Source: Pseudoalteromonas rubra
GTDB taxonomy: Bacteria; Pseudomonadota; Gammaproteobacteria; Enterobacterales; Alteromonadaceae
Length of the DNA: 64,000 nucleotides
Assembly: GCF_001482385.1 (NCBI RefSeq)
Contig: NZ_CP013611.1
Span: 2,914,001-2,978,000, forward strand
Reading direction: 5' to 3'
The notes beneath the pieces are model-generated. The model searched no databases. It worked only from the letters and a program-made list of their open reading frames with translations, and had not been told where the DNA came from. Both the position numbers and the translations under genes were made by a program. Shown one piece after another: positions 10,398-22,989 of the stretch (position 1 is the stretch's first letter; every line of letters starts with the position of its first letter).

Positions 10398-11657
10398 TTA
10401 CTTACGCTTCATTGAGTCAAAGAACTCGTTGTTGGTTTTGCACATCGACAGCTTATCGATCAGGAACTCCATTGCATCGATTTCGCTCATCTCATGGACA
10501 ATTTTGCGTAGAATCCACATTTTCTGAAGCTCATCTGGCTTAGTGAGCAGTTCTTCACGACGAGTACCTGAACGGTTAAAGTCGATCGCCGGGAAGACGC
10601 GCTTTTCAGCAATCTTACGGTTTAAGTGCAGTTCCATATTACCGGTGCCTTTAAACTCTTCGTAAATGACTTCATCCATCTTAGAGCCCGTGTCGATTAG
10701 GGCTGTGGCAATAATGGTCAGACTGCCGCCTTCTTCTACGTTACGTGCAGCACCGAAAAAGCGTTTTGGTTTGTGTAGTGCGTTGGCATCAACACCACCT
10801 GTCAGGACTTTACCTGAAGATGGAATTACAGTGTTGTAGGCACGTGCTAGACGAGTGATTGAGTCCAGCAGGATGATGACGTCTTTCTTGTGCTCTACTA
10901 AGCGTTTCGCCTTTTCAATGACCATTTCTGCAACCTGTACGTGGCGGCTTGCTGGTTCATCAAAGGTAGAGGCAACTACTTCACCTTGCACCAGGCGCTG
11001 CATTTCTGTTACTTCTTCCGGACGCTCGTCAATCAGTAGTACCATGAGCGTTGCGTCTGGGTTGTTGTAAGAAATAGACTGCGCAATATTCTGTAGCAGC
11101 ATGGTTTTACCAGCTTTAGGTGGTGCAACAATCAATGCACGCTGGCCTTTACCGATAGGAGAAGCCAGGTCCAGAACTCGGGCAGTGATGTCTTCTGTAC
11201 TGCCGTTACCGCGTTCCATCACCATACGCTCGTTGGCGTGAATAGGCGTCAAGTTTTCGAACAGGATTTTCGTTCTGGAGTTTTCCGGCTTATCAAAGTT
11301 AACTTCATTCACTTTCAACAGTGCGAAGTAGCGCTCACCATCTTTAGGTGGGCGGATCAGACCGCTGATACTGTCACCGGTACGTAGGCTAAAGCGTCTG
11401 ATCTGGCTGGGCGAAACATAAATGTCATCCGGACCTGCTAGGTAGGAGGCTTCCGATGAGCGTAAAAAGCCGAAGCCATCCTGAAGAATTTCCAGCACGC
11501 CGCCACCATAAATGTTTTCGCCGCTTTTTGCGTGCGCTTTCAAGATGGCGAAGATGATGTCTTGTTTTCTCAGACGGGCGACGTTTTCGAGTCCCATAGA
11601 CTCGGCAAGTTTTACAAGCTCATTGATTGACTTGTCTTTCAGTTCGCGTAAATGCAT
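10398..11657 (-). CDS. rho: transcription termination factor Rho
   Basis: A 419-residue protein, the usual length for the family. The N-terminal SAP-like helix region ([39 protein letters not shown]) matches E. coli Rho closely. The cold-shock RNA-binding domain contains [12 protein letters not shown], and the RecA-like motor has Walker A PPKAGKT and the conserved [17 protein letters not shown] and [11 protein letters not shown] segments. Rho is a hexameric RNA translocase that ends untranslated transcripts. A leader of about 220 bases separates it from trxA. In enterobacteria a long rho leader is used for autogenous control; whether that holds here is inference. Confidence 0.98.
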   Translation of the reverse strand: MHLRELKDKSINELVKLAESMGLENVARLRKQDIIFAILKAHAKSGENIYGGGVLEILQDGFGFLRSSEASYLAGPDDIYVSPSQIRRFSLRTGDSISGLIRPPKDGERYFALLKVNEVNFDKPENSRTKILFENLTPIHANERMVMERGNGSTEDITARVLDLASPIGKGQRALIVAPPKAGKTMLLQNIAQSISYNNPDATLMVLLIDERPEEVTEMQRLVQGEVVASTFDEPASRHVQVAEMVIEKAKRLVEHKKDVIILLDSITRLARAYNTVIPSSGKVLTGGVDANALHKPKRFFGAARNVEEGGSLTIIATALIDTGSKMDEVIYEEFKGTGNMELHLNRKIAEKRVFPAIDFNRSGTRREELLTKPDELQKMWILRKIVHEMSEIDAMEFLIDKLSMCKTNNEFFDSMKRK

Positions 11658-11877
11658 ATTGGTGGGTTCTTTATTTAAAAGTTGTTCTCTCGTGGTACGA
11701 GGGATTGAATTGAAATTGCTTAAGGTTAGTGGCTCTATAAGTTAGCAGCTAGGGGAGCAGTCGTCCAGTCTTTATACAAATTTAATCAGGCAGTGCCAAC
11801 ACAGCACCACCTGTTACATTCAGACTGTGACTTATTCAGCGACCAGCGTAAGCTGATGCTGGTAATTAAGTGTTTAG

Positions 11878-12204
11878 TTAGATGTTGTTCTCAAGGAACT
11901 CGATCAGTTGTGTTTTAGACAACGCACCAACTTTAGTGGCTGCAACTGCACCGTCTTTGAATAGCAGCAGAGTTGGAATACCACGGATACCAAATTTAGG
12001 TGGTGTTAGTGAGTTTTGATCGATGTTGAGCTTAGCTACAGTTGCGCGACCTTCGAACTCGTCTGCAATTTCGTCCAGGATAGGTGCAATCATTTTACAT
12101 GGACCACACCATTCAGCCCAGAAATCTACCAGTACAGGGGTATCCGACTTAAGCACGTCTGCTTCGAAGCTGTCATCAGTTAATTGAATAATTTTGTCGC
12201 TCAT
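11878..12204 (-). CDS. trxA: thioredoxin 1
   Basis: A 108-residue protein with the active site [10 protein letters not shown], a cis-Pro segment ([12 protein letters not shown]) and full family length. It is a cytoplasmic disulfide reductant for ribonucleotide reductase, methionine sulfoxide reductases and others. It lies upstream of rho on the same strand and divergent from rhlB, the same arrangement as in E. coli. A GGAGAG-like ribosome site (CGGAGAGCGCA on the minus strand) precedes the ATG. Confidence 0.98.
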   Translation of the reverse strand: MSDKIIQLTDDSFEADVLKSDTPVLVDFWAEWCGPCKMIAPILDEIADEFEGRATVAKLNIDQNSLTPPKFGIRGIPTLLLFKDGAVAATKVGALSKTQLIEFLENNI

Positions 12205-12295
12205 TGCGCTCTCCGTTAGAATTAGGTCAATTATTTAATGCGTATTTAAACACTCTTGTTTCTTATTGCAAGTTTAAACGTTATGCTTAATCGCT

Positions 12296-13583
12296 ATGAC
12301 TAAGACACATTTGACCAATAAAAAAATTTATCGACTTTGCTTTAGCGCCGGAAGTGGTCGCCGGTTTGACAGCGAGTGGCTTCGAATACTGTACGCCAAT
12401 CCAAGCAAAGTGCATGCCCTACATTAGTGAGGGCAGAGACATTGCCGGTCAGGCTCAGACAGGTACAGGTAAAACGCTGGCGTTTTTAACTGCAACTTGT
12501 CACAGGCTGATGCAAAGCCAATCTGACGCCCAGGTTGCCGGTCAGCCACGTGCGTTGATTATGGCACCGACACGAGAGCTCGCGATCCAAATCCATAAAG
12601 ACGCACAAATCATGGCGCCGGCGTGTGGGTTAAAGCTTGGTTTAGTATATGGTGGCGAAGAATACGAAAAACAACGGTCACAACTAGAAAAAGGGGTGGA
12701 TATCCTCATTGGTACGACCGGACGCCTGATCGATTTCTATAAACAAGGTGCCTATAACCTTAATAATATTGAAGTTGTTGTATTAGATGAAGCAGACCGA
12801 ATGTTCGATTTGGGCTTCATCAAAGATATTCGTTATCTGTTCAATCGCATGCCGGATACGCAACAGCGTCTGAATCTGCTGTTTTCTGCAACTCTGTCTT
12901 ACCGTGTTCAGGAGTTAGCTTTTGAACATATGCACAACCCTATCCATGTGCAAATTGAACCGGATGTTAAAACAGGCAAACGGATCAAAGAAGAGTTGTT
13001 CCATCCCTCGCAAGAGGACAAAATTCCTTTACTCCTTACCTTGATTGAGGAAGAGTGGCCAGATAAGGCCATTGTATTTGCCAATACTAAACACAGTTGT
13101 GAAAACGTGTATGAATGGCTAAAAAATGATGGGCATCGGGTTGGACTGTTAACCGGTGATGTCAATCAGAAAAAGCGTTTGTCGATTTTGTCTAAATTCA
13201 CTAAGGGTGAATTGGACCTGTTGGTTGCAACCGATGTTGCAGCACGAGGTTTGCACATTCCTGAAGTGAGTCATGTACTCAATTTTGATTTGCCAGATGA
13301 CTGTGAAGATTATGTGCATCGCATTGGCCGTACTGGCCGAGCAGGTGCGTCAGGGCATGCAATAAGTTTTGCCTGTGAGCAATATGCATATAACTTACAT
13401 GAGATTGAAGAATACATTGACCATGCAATTCCGGTTTCACACTACGATAAGTCAGCTCTGCTAGATGATATTAAAGCGCCAGCCAGACAACAAAGGCGCA
13501 GAAATACATCCGGTCAGCGCGGTAATCGCAGTGGTAATAACCGTCGACAAGGTAGTTACCAAAAATCGCGCCCGCGAAATTAA
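12296..13583 (+). CDS. rhlB: ATP-dependent RNA helicase RhlB, frame interrupted near the 5' end
   Basis: From 12354 the frame encodes a complete DEAD-box helicase: Q motif YCTPIQ, Walker [45 protein letters not shown] and a basic RNA-binding tail rich in Arg, Asn and Gly. The expected N-terminus, resembling E. coli RhlB, is encoded from the ATG at 12296 ([10 protein letters not shown]). It runs into a run of seven A at 12320-12326 that puts it out of frame by one base with [13 protein letters not shown]. The downstream frame has a TGA at 12312 and no good start before GTG 12354, which lacks a ribosome site. Six A would restore one 429-codon gene. RhlB is the degradosome helicase. The shift could be a sequencing error, a real mutation, or be rescued by slippage. 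Confidence 0.88.
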
Positions 13584-13621
13584 TTGGGCGTTTTGGTAGA
13601 GGTAGATAGAGGTTAGTAAGC

Positions 13622-15124
13622 GTGGTTCAGAGATCTCCACATGAAAATGTGTATGCGGTGATTGATTTAGGATCAAACAGCTTCCATATGTTAATCGCAA
13701 AACATATGGCCGGTGGCGTGCATACAATTGGTCGGGTCAAACGTAAAGTGCGGCTGGCAGCTGGCTTGGATGAGCAAAATTTGCTGAGTGAAGAAGCGAT
13801 GCAGCGAGGTTGGGAATGTTTATCCTTGTTCGCTGAACGACTTCAGGATATCCCGGCTAACAATATACGTATTGTGGCCACAGCAACCTTGCGCTTGGCA
13901 ACTAACGCTGATGTGTTTAAGCATCAGGCCGAGCAAATTCTGGGTCACCCTATTTCTATTATCAGTGGCGAAGAAGAGGCCCTGTCTATATACAAGGGCG
14001 TCGCACATACCTCAGCCTGCCAGGGCCGACAGCTTGTTGTTGATATCGGTGGCGCGAGCACCGAAATTGTCATTGGTCAGGGCTTTGAAGCACAGCTGTA
14101 CCACAGCCTGAATATGGGATGTGTCACCTATTTAGAGCGTTATTTCTCAGATGGTGCACTGAGTGAGGCCAACTTCTCCGCTGCAACGTCAGCAGCGCAC
14201 GAGGTGGTTGCCCCGTATGCTGCGCAATATAAATCGTCTGGCTGGGAGCTTGCAATTGGCGCATCCGGGACTGTTCAGGCCATTCAGGAAATTTTTGCGG
14301 CACTAGGCCTGGATGAGATGCTGACGCTGGATAAGCTCCAGGCAATTCGTGCGCAAGCCATTCAGTTCGAAAGTATAGAGCAACTTGAGTTGCCCGGACT
14401 GAGTGAAGAACGCCGTTTGGTCTTTGTTTCTGGTCTGGCAATTTTGATAGCATTGTTTGAAGCACTACAGATTGAGCAAATGGGTCTTGCTGGCGGTGCT
14501 TTGCGTGAAGGCATTCTATATAGCATGATTGATCAGCTCAATCAGGCTGATATTCGCAAACGCACACTCGATGGCTTTATGTCTCGATATCATGTTGATA
14601 CTGGGCAGGCGACACGTGTGTTTGATATCTGCAAAATCTTTCTACAGCAGTTGAAAGCACCAATGCAGTTTGATTTTCAAAGTGCCTGTAGTTTATTGCA
14701 TGCTGCTGCATCCATGCATGAGATTGGTCTGGTCATTGACTACAAGTCTTATCATTTGCACAGCGCCTACATTTTAAAACACACCGGCATGCCTGGTTAT
14801 TCCCGAGTACAAAAGCAAATGGTGGTAACTTTAGTGGGTAACCACCGGCTCGACGTGGAAGAAGATACCTTTATCCAGTTTGGTCATCATCAGGGATTCG
14901 TTGAATTACTTGTCAGGATCTTCCGGGTTGCTGTTATTCTGTCTATGCGCCGTCAGGATGATGTTTTGCCAGATCTATACATCACAGCGACTGAACCTGA
15001 AACGCTTACCCTGACTTTACCGGATGAGTGGCTGCATGAGCACCCATTAATGCGCAGCGAATTAGAGTTAGAAGCTGGGTATCAGGAAAAAGCTGGTTGG
15101 ATATTGAAAATTGAGCGCGATTAA
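13622..15124 (+). CDS. gppA: exopolyphosphatase / guanosine pentaphosphate phosphatase
   Basis: A 500-residue protein starting at GTG (the frame continues VQRSPHENVYAVIDLGSNSFHMLIA). A GAGG lies about nine bases upstream. The ASKHA phosphatase fold is marked by AVIDLGSNSFHM, VDIGGASTEIVIG and the glycine-rich GASGTVQA; a C-terminal HD-like helical region follows. Family enzymes hydrolyse inorganic polyphosphate and convert pppGpp to ppGpp. The gene follows rhlB by 38 bases and is probably co-transcribed, as in the E. coli rhlB-gppA order. A terminator hairpin begins inside its final codons. Ppx and GppA paralogues are hard to separate by eye; the neighbourhood favours GppA. Confidence 0.9.
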   Translation: MVQRSPHENVYAVIDLGSNSFHMLIAKHMAGGVHTIGRVKRKVRLAAGLDEQNLLSEEAMQRGWECLSLFAERLQDIPANNIRIVATATLRLATNADVFKHQAEQILGHPISIISGEEEALSIYKGVAHTSACQGRQLVVDIGGASTEIVIGQGFEAQLYHSLNMGCVTYLERYFSDGALSEANFSAATSAAHEVVAPYAAQYKSSGWELAIGASGTVQAIQEIFAALGLDEMLTLDKLQAIRAQAIQFESIEQLELPGLSEERRLVFVSGLAILIALFEALQIEQMGLAGGALREGILYSMIDQLNQADIRKRTLDGFMSRYHVDTGQATRVFDICKIFLQQLKAPMQFDFQSACSLLHAAASMHEIGLVIDYKSYHLHSAYILKHTGMPGYSRVQKQMVVTLVGNHRLDVEEDTFIQFGHHQGFVELLVRIFRVAVILSMRRQDDVLPDLYITATEPETLTLTLPDEWLHEHPLMRSELELEAGYQEKAGWILKIERD

Positions 15125-15135
15125 GCGCTCTTTTT
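15113..15135 (+). terminator. intrinsic terminator overlapping the gppA stop codon
   Basis: GAGCGC (15113-15118) and GCGCTC (15125-15130) pair around GATTAA, followed by TTTTT. The gppA stop TAA lies inside the loop. It separates gppA from the rRNA promoters only 85 bases downstream. Confidence 0.85.
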
Positions 15136-15218
15136 GTACATAAAAGGTCTAAAAATGTGCGTTTAGTGTAATTTGTGTCCGAACGCGCTGTTTTTCTCAC
15201 TTTTCTTCAAAAAAGGGG

Positions 15219-15250
15219 TTGCGCTGGGTTTCGATTTCCCTATAATGCGC
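15219..15250 (+). promoter_or_regulatory. rRNA operon promoter P1
   Basis: TTGCGC (15219-15224), a 16-base spacer, then TATAAT (15241-15246) and a GCGC discriminator. The discriminator is the hallmark of stringently controlled rrn P1 promoters. An A/T-rich tract just upstream (TTTTCTTCAAAAAA) resembles an UP element. Confidence 0.8.
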
Positions 15251-15343
15251 TTCCACCGACACGGGGCACAACGCTGAAAAGCAACGAGCCAGCGAGTTGG
15301 GAGTCAAATAAAGCTTGATTCTGAAACTTTTCAAAATTAAGTG

Positions 15344-15371
15344 TTGACATAAAGTGGGAAGTGATTAGAAT
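15344..15371 (+). promoter_or_regulatory. rRNA operon promoter P2
   Basis: TTGACA (15344-15349), a 16-base spacer and TAGAAT (15366-15371), about 125 bases after P1. This follows the usual tandem P1/P2 layout. Confidence 0.75.
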
Positions 15372-15417
15372 GCACAACCCTCAGCGCTAACAGCGCAGCG
15401 ATAACGAGTTATCGCAC

Positions 15418-15427
15418 TGTTCTTTAA
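15418..15427 (+). promoter_or_regulatory. rRNA leader boxA antitermination site
   Basis: TGTTCTTTAA closely matches the boxA element bound by NusB-S10, which makes rRNA transcription resistant to Rho. A second boxA-like site (TGCTCTTTAA, 17597-17606) precedes 23S. Confidence 0.75.
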
Positions 15428-15437
15428 AAATATGAAG

Positions 15438-15452
15438 CAATCATCTGTGTGG
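15438..15452 (+). other. 5' arm of the 16S rRNA processing stem
   Basis: CAATCATCTGTGTGG is perfectly complementary to CCACACAGATGATTG at 17198-17212, beyond the 16S 3' end. Weaker pairing continues inward. This is the RNase III stalk that releases pre-16S. Confidence 0.85.
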
Positions 15453-15635
15453 GCACTCGTACAGATTGAGTTCTAACAGCGAATTTCAGTTTACTGAATG
15501 ACGCACAAAAATTTAGAGTCTCAATTTCTTATGAGTGACTAACATAGTCAATTCGTTTTGATTTTACTTTTTTAAAAGTAGAAACAGACAAAATCAGAAT
15601 TCATTGAGCACGAATCTTCGGATTCAAAAAACTTT

Positions 15636-17168
<1,533 letters not shown>

Positions 17169-17197
17169 TCGACTTAGAACTAATTTGTTCGAAGTGT

Positions 17198-17212
17198 CCA
17201 CACAGATGATTG
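17198..17212 (+). other. 3' arm of the 16S rRNA processing stem
   Basis: CCACACAGATGATTG is the exact reverse complement of 15438-15452 and closes the pre-16S stalk cleaved by RNase III. Confidence 0.85.
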
Positions 17213-17244
17213 TTGATTAGAATTAGAGAACACAAACATTGTTT

Positions 17245-17321
<77 letters not shown>

Positions 17322-17436
17322 CTTCTTCCCGATGCTGCGTTATTAAGCTCGTCGTTTAGAAACTACTAAACGTCCTCACTTAATGCCTTGCCTCGAAAAG
17401 AAGCTCGGTTCAGAACAATGTTATTCCTAGTAATGT

Positions 17437-17512
17437 GGGGCTATAGCTCAGCTGGGAGAGCGCCTGCCTTGCACGCAGGAGGTCAGCAGTTCGATCCTGC
17501 TTAGCTCCACCA
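17437..17512 (+). tRNA. alaT: tRNA-Ala (TGC anticodon)
   Basis: A 76-base cloverleaf. The acceptor stem is GGGGCTA with TAGCTCC, CCA is encoded, and the anticodon TGC is at 17470-17472 in loop CTTGCAC. It is the second spacer tRNA, 115 bases after tRNA-Ile. Confidence 0.96.
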
Positions 17513-17596
17513 CTTTACTACCTACTCCTCATAGATAAACACTCTTACCAACGACTTGGTACTCTGAGAGTTTTTAACTCTGAGAAGTAATTCTCT

Positions 17597-17606
17597 TGCT
17601 CTTTAA
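17597..17606 (+). promoter_or_regulatory. spacer boxA antitermination site before 23S
   Basis: TGCTCTTTAA matches the boxA consensus. It lies in the tRNA-Ala to 23S spacer, where a second Nus-factor site is normal. Confidence 0.75.
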
Positions 17607-17710
17607 AAATTTGGAAAGCTGATATTAAATTCTCGGAATGACAATGAAAATTGTTGTTCTATAGAGTTTTCGAAAGAAAAATGCCGATAAATTCGAAAGA
17701 ATTTATTAGC

Positions 17711-17735
17711 GTCTACTTTAGTATTACTTAACTTC
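17711..17735 (+). other. 5' arm of the 23S rRNA processing stem
   Basis: GTCTACTTTA followed by CTTAACTTCT pairs with AGAAGTTAAG and TAAAGTAGAC at 20697-20719, with a small internal bulge. Closer in, GTTGTAT before 23S pairs with ATACAAC after it. Together they form the RNase III stalk of pre-23S. Confidence 0.8.
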
Positions 17736-17790
17736 TGGCGAAGTTAAAACTGTCTTTGACACTACAATTCAAAACTATTTTGGGTTGTAT

Positions 17791-20670
<2,880 letters not shown>

Positions 20671-20696
20671 ACAACGCCAAAGTGGTTTTGTTTGTT

Positions 20697-20719
20697 AGAA
20701 GTTAAGAAATAAAGTAGAC
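20697..20719 (+). other. 3' arm of the 23S rRNA processing stem
   Basis: AGAAGTTAAG and TAAAGTAGAC pair with 17711-17735 across the 23S gene, completing the RNase III processing stalk. Confidence 0.8.
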
Positions 20720-20785
20720 GATAAGAATTTAATACGCTTTTCCAGATTTTAGTGAGATGTTGATAAACATCTTGCACACAGAATT

Positions 20786-20901
20786 TCCTGGTGAACATAG
20801 CATTTTGGAACCACCTGACCCCATGCCGAACTCAGTAGTGAAACGAAATAGCGCCGATGATAGTGTGGGGTTTCCCATGTGAAAGTAGGACATCGCCAGG
20901 G
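20786..20901 (+). rRNA. rrf: 5S ribosomal RNA
   Basis: A 5S gene of about 116 bases. TCCTGG at the 5' end pairs with CCAGG at the 3' end. Conserved internal segments are CCACCTGACCCCATGCCGAA and AGTAGTGAAACG. Ends are approximate. Confidence 0.93.
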
Positions 20902-20911
20902 CCTAATAAAA

Positions 20912-20944
20912 GAAAGCCCGATTCGAAAGAGTCGGGCTTTTTTG
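20912..20944 (+). terminator. rRNA operon terminator
   Basis: AAAGCCCGA and TCGGGCTTT form a nine-base stem around TTCGAAAGAG, followed by TTTTTT. It is a strong intrinsic terminator directly after 5S. Confidence 0.92.
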
Positions 20945-21132
20945 CGTTTGAAATTTTAAAAAGCGTCGATGAAGCTGTAGATAGAGTAGCGTTGTCTATT
21001 CATCCATGAAGTTGGTATCTAGCAACCTTTGGACACACTTCCTTGTGGAGGGCTCCCGGCGCGTAACGCGTGTTATCGGCGTCCATACCTCGCGTTCATT
21101 GCGCTGCGAAGCGGTGCTTCGGTCACAATTCA

Positions 21133-21171
21133 CCCATGTGAAAGCAGGACATTGCCAAGCTCCTAATAAAA
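21133..21171 (+). pseudogene. decayed 3' end of a second 5S rRNA gene
   Basis: This stretch repeats the 3' 39 bases of the functional 5S and its trailing sequence (CCCATGTGAAAG, then AGGACAT, GCCA, CCTAATAAAAG) with about five mismatches. The rest of the 5S is missing. It looks like the remnant of a tandem second 5S, as often follows rrn operons in related bacteria. Another terminator lies 60 bases downstream. Confidence 0.75.
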
Positions 21172-21172
21172 G

Positions 21173-21208
21173 GTCGATGAAAGACATTCATCCATGAATT
21201 TCATCGAC
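21173..21208. repeat. long imperfect palindrome after the 5S remnant
   Basis: GTCGATGAAA at 21173 and TTTCATCGAC ending at 21208 are exact inverse complements; ATTCAT-CC-ATGAAT forms an inner stem. Related words occur nearer the operon: GTCGATGAA near 20967 and ATTCATCCATGAA near 20999. This suggests duplication of the post-5S region. Confidence 0.6.
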
Positions 21209-21229
21209 ATTCGTACTTCCATGTACGTC

Positions 21230-21260
21230 AAACCCGTTGCAGAAATGCAGCGGGCTTTTT
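21230..21260 (+). terminator. second intrinsic terminator after the 5S remnant
   Basis: AACCCGTTGCA and TGCAGCGGGCT pair (one wobble, one mismatch) around GAAA and are followed by TTTTT. It is probably the terminator of the lost second 5S. Confidence 0.75.
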
Positions 21261-21319
21261 GCTATGTACGATTTAAAAAAGTTGTATAACTTTCCGGTCA
21301 CAAAGCCGATCCCCCGTCA

Positions 21320-21338
21320 TCCCGCACTTGATGCGGGA
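21320..21338. repeat. short REP-like palindrome
   Basis: TCCCGCA-CTTGA-TGCGGGA is preceded by GTCA. It resembles the dispersed extragenic palindromes common in proteobacteria. Copy number in this genome cannot be seen from here. Confidence 0.5.
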
Positions 21339-21390
21339 ACTACTAACAGGCTATACGATGACTTTGAATCGTACTTCCACCTGGTAGTCA

Positions 21391-21408
21391 TGATCAGGTA
21401 CCTGATCA
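21391..21408. repeat. 18-base perfect palindrome
   Basis: TGATCAGGTACCTGATCA is a perfect two-fold symmetric site, 40 bases past the stop of the solute-binding protein gene. Together with the features above, this is what the 20.9-21.4 kb gap holds; no gene is supported there. Confidence 0.5.
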
Positions 21409-21447
21409 AGTGCTTTTTAAAGATAGGTCTTTGTGTATAAAGAACAA

Positions 21448-22185
21448 TCACTGGGTACTAATCGAAGAGCAATTGGCTTGATACTGCGTCAGATAAAGCT
21501 TGTTTGAGGTAAGCTGCTGGAGTGCGTTATTGAAGAGTGCCACATATTTTTTGTTATGTTGGTTTATCAGTAAAAACCCCTGATTAACAAAAGCTGGTTT
21601 AGGCTGCCGTACCAGGCGTTTTACCTCAGAGTTAGACAGGGCTTTTGCATACTCTCTCTCAGTTTGTTCATCCAGAACGGCAATATCCGCGCGTTGACGC
21701 AGCAGGAATTGCAAATTTTTGGTGGTGTAGGTCGCCTCCATCACTTCAATTTCATATTCTTTGATCGCCTGCCATAGTGTTTTTGGATACGTTAAACCTT
21801 TATTGAGAAGTAATCTGTATGGCTTGAGGTCGGCATAGGAGTTAAATTTAAACGGTATACTATCCAGGTGATAAAAGTGGGAAACTTCAGAGGTGAGCGG
21901 GTATGACGTATACAGGTACTCAGTTGCTCTTTTTTCATTGTAATACCAATAAGCACTACCAATAAACTCTGCTTTTTTTCCCTCTTCATATGCGCGCTGC
22001 CAGGGCATAAATACAAACCGAACACGGATCCCGTGCAAAGCAAAGGCATCTCGGATAAGCTGAGCGGTACACCCTTGATCCTCACGATGCCGGTCTACGT
22101 ATGGAGGCCATTGACCAGTTGTAATATGCACTGTTTCAGCACTTAACGTAAAACTATAGAATAAAGCAAAAATAATGTATTTCAC
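21448..22185 (-). CDS. periplasmic solute-binding protein (SBP_bac_3-like)
   Basis: A 245-residue protein from the GTG at 22185, which gives a clean signal peptide (VKYIIFALFYSFTLSAETV). An upstream ATG would add 24 residues with no ribosome-site support. The body resembles family 3 extracellular binding proteins without transporter partners: TTGQWPPYVD at the start, FMPWQRAYEEGKKAEFIGSAYW, and RADIAVLDEQTE near the middle. Many Pseudoalteromonas genomes carry such lone proteins; they may serve sensing rather than uptake. No permease or ATPase is adjacent. The ligand is unknown; amino acids or small polar compounds are typical for the family. Confidence 0.75.
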   Translation of the reverse strand: MKYIIFALFYSFTLSAETVHITTGQWPPYVDRHREDQGCTAQLIRDAFALHGIRVRFVFMPWQRAYEEGKKAEFIGSAYWYYNEKRATEYLYTSYPLTSEVSHFYHLDSIPFKFNSYADLKPYRLLLNKGLTYPKTLWQAIKEYEIEVMEATYTTKNLQFLLRQRADIAVLDEQTEREYAKALSNSEVKRLVRQPKPAFVNQGFLLINQHNKKYVALFNNALQQLTSNKLYLTQYQANCSSISTQ

Positions 22186-22296
22186 TGACAACGCTCTGAA
22201 AACCGGGCTAAACAAAACTATAGCGCTTATTGTTGAATAAAACGAATCGACCAACAAAAGCGTCTATCCCATTGATCAAAATTAAAAGGCTAAGCT

Positions 22297-22989
22297 GTGG
22301 AGAGTTTTTTAGATATTTATGAACGAGCGTGCGCGCGAAAAGGTTCGAAGGACACACTGGAATCATTACTCAGTGAACCAGTATCAAAAACGCAACTTGC
22401 CATGCTTCCCGATGATGTCTGGCTGGAAGAGTTTACTCGTAAAATATTTCAAAGTGGTTTTTATTGGTCAGTGATTAATGCCAAGTGGCCAGGTTTTCGT
22501 GACGTGTTCTGGGATTTTTCTGTTGAGAAGTTACTTTATATGTCGCCTGAGATGTTTGAACAGCGCGCTCAGGACGAGCGTATTGTACGTAACTATAAAA
22601 AAGTACAAAGCATTGCCCATAACTGTCTGATGATCCATGAATTGGCACTAGAGCATGGCACTTTCAGTAAGCTTGTTGCCAATTGGCCGGAGGACAACAT
22701 CATTGAACTATGGCTGTTACTCAAAAAACAAGGAAGTCGATTAGGGGGCAATACCGGCCCTTATGCACTGAGAGCTGTCGGTAAAGACACGTTTATTCTG
22801 AGCCGGGATGTAGAAGCCTATCTGCGCGCTCATGAGGTGATCTCAGGTGGTCTGCATAGTCAGAAATCACTGCGCTCTGCACAAGCCTTCTTCAATGAGT
22901 TACGTGGACAAAGTGGTTATTCATTGCAAAAATTAAGTCAGCTTGTCGCTTATAGTGTGGGTGACAACGTGCTAGGAGTAACATCATGA
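22297..22989 (+). CDS. DNA-3-methyladenine glycosylase I (Tag-like), divergent
   Basis: A 230-residue protein starting at GTG with AAGG seven bases upstream. The helix-hairpin-helix glycosylase family is recognised by IFQSGFYWSVINAKWPGFRDVFWDF and RIVRNYKKVQSIAHN. By eye, the catalytic-pocket Glu of E. coli Tag (Glu38, in LEGQQAGLSW) aligns with Lys here (RKIFQSGFYW), and the Tag zinc ligands are not evident. It is therefore a divergent branch that may act on another base or may not be catalytic. The stop overlaps the start of the SelO gene by four bases (ATGA), so the two are translationally coupled. Confidence 0.78.
   Translation: MESFLDIYERACARKGSKDTLESLLSEPVSKTQLAMLPDDVWLEEFTRKIFQSGFYWSVINAKWPGFRDVFWDFSVEKLLYMSPEMFEQRAQDERIVRNYKKVQSIAHNCLMIHELALEHGTFSKLVANWPEDNIIELWLLLKKQGSRLGGNTGPYALRAVGKDTFILSRDVEAYLRAHEVISGGLHSQKSLRSAQAFFNELRGQSGYSLQKLSQLVAYSVGDNVLGVTS

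Noticed and set aside
21006-21197. Open frames on both strands after 5S (63 codons each)
   Set aside because: They overlie the 5S remnant and palindromic repeats. Similar frames recur after rRNA operons in relatives by memory, consistent with repeated DNA, not protein selection; no ribosome site is seen.
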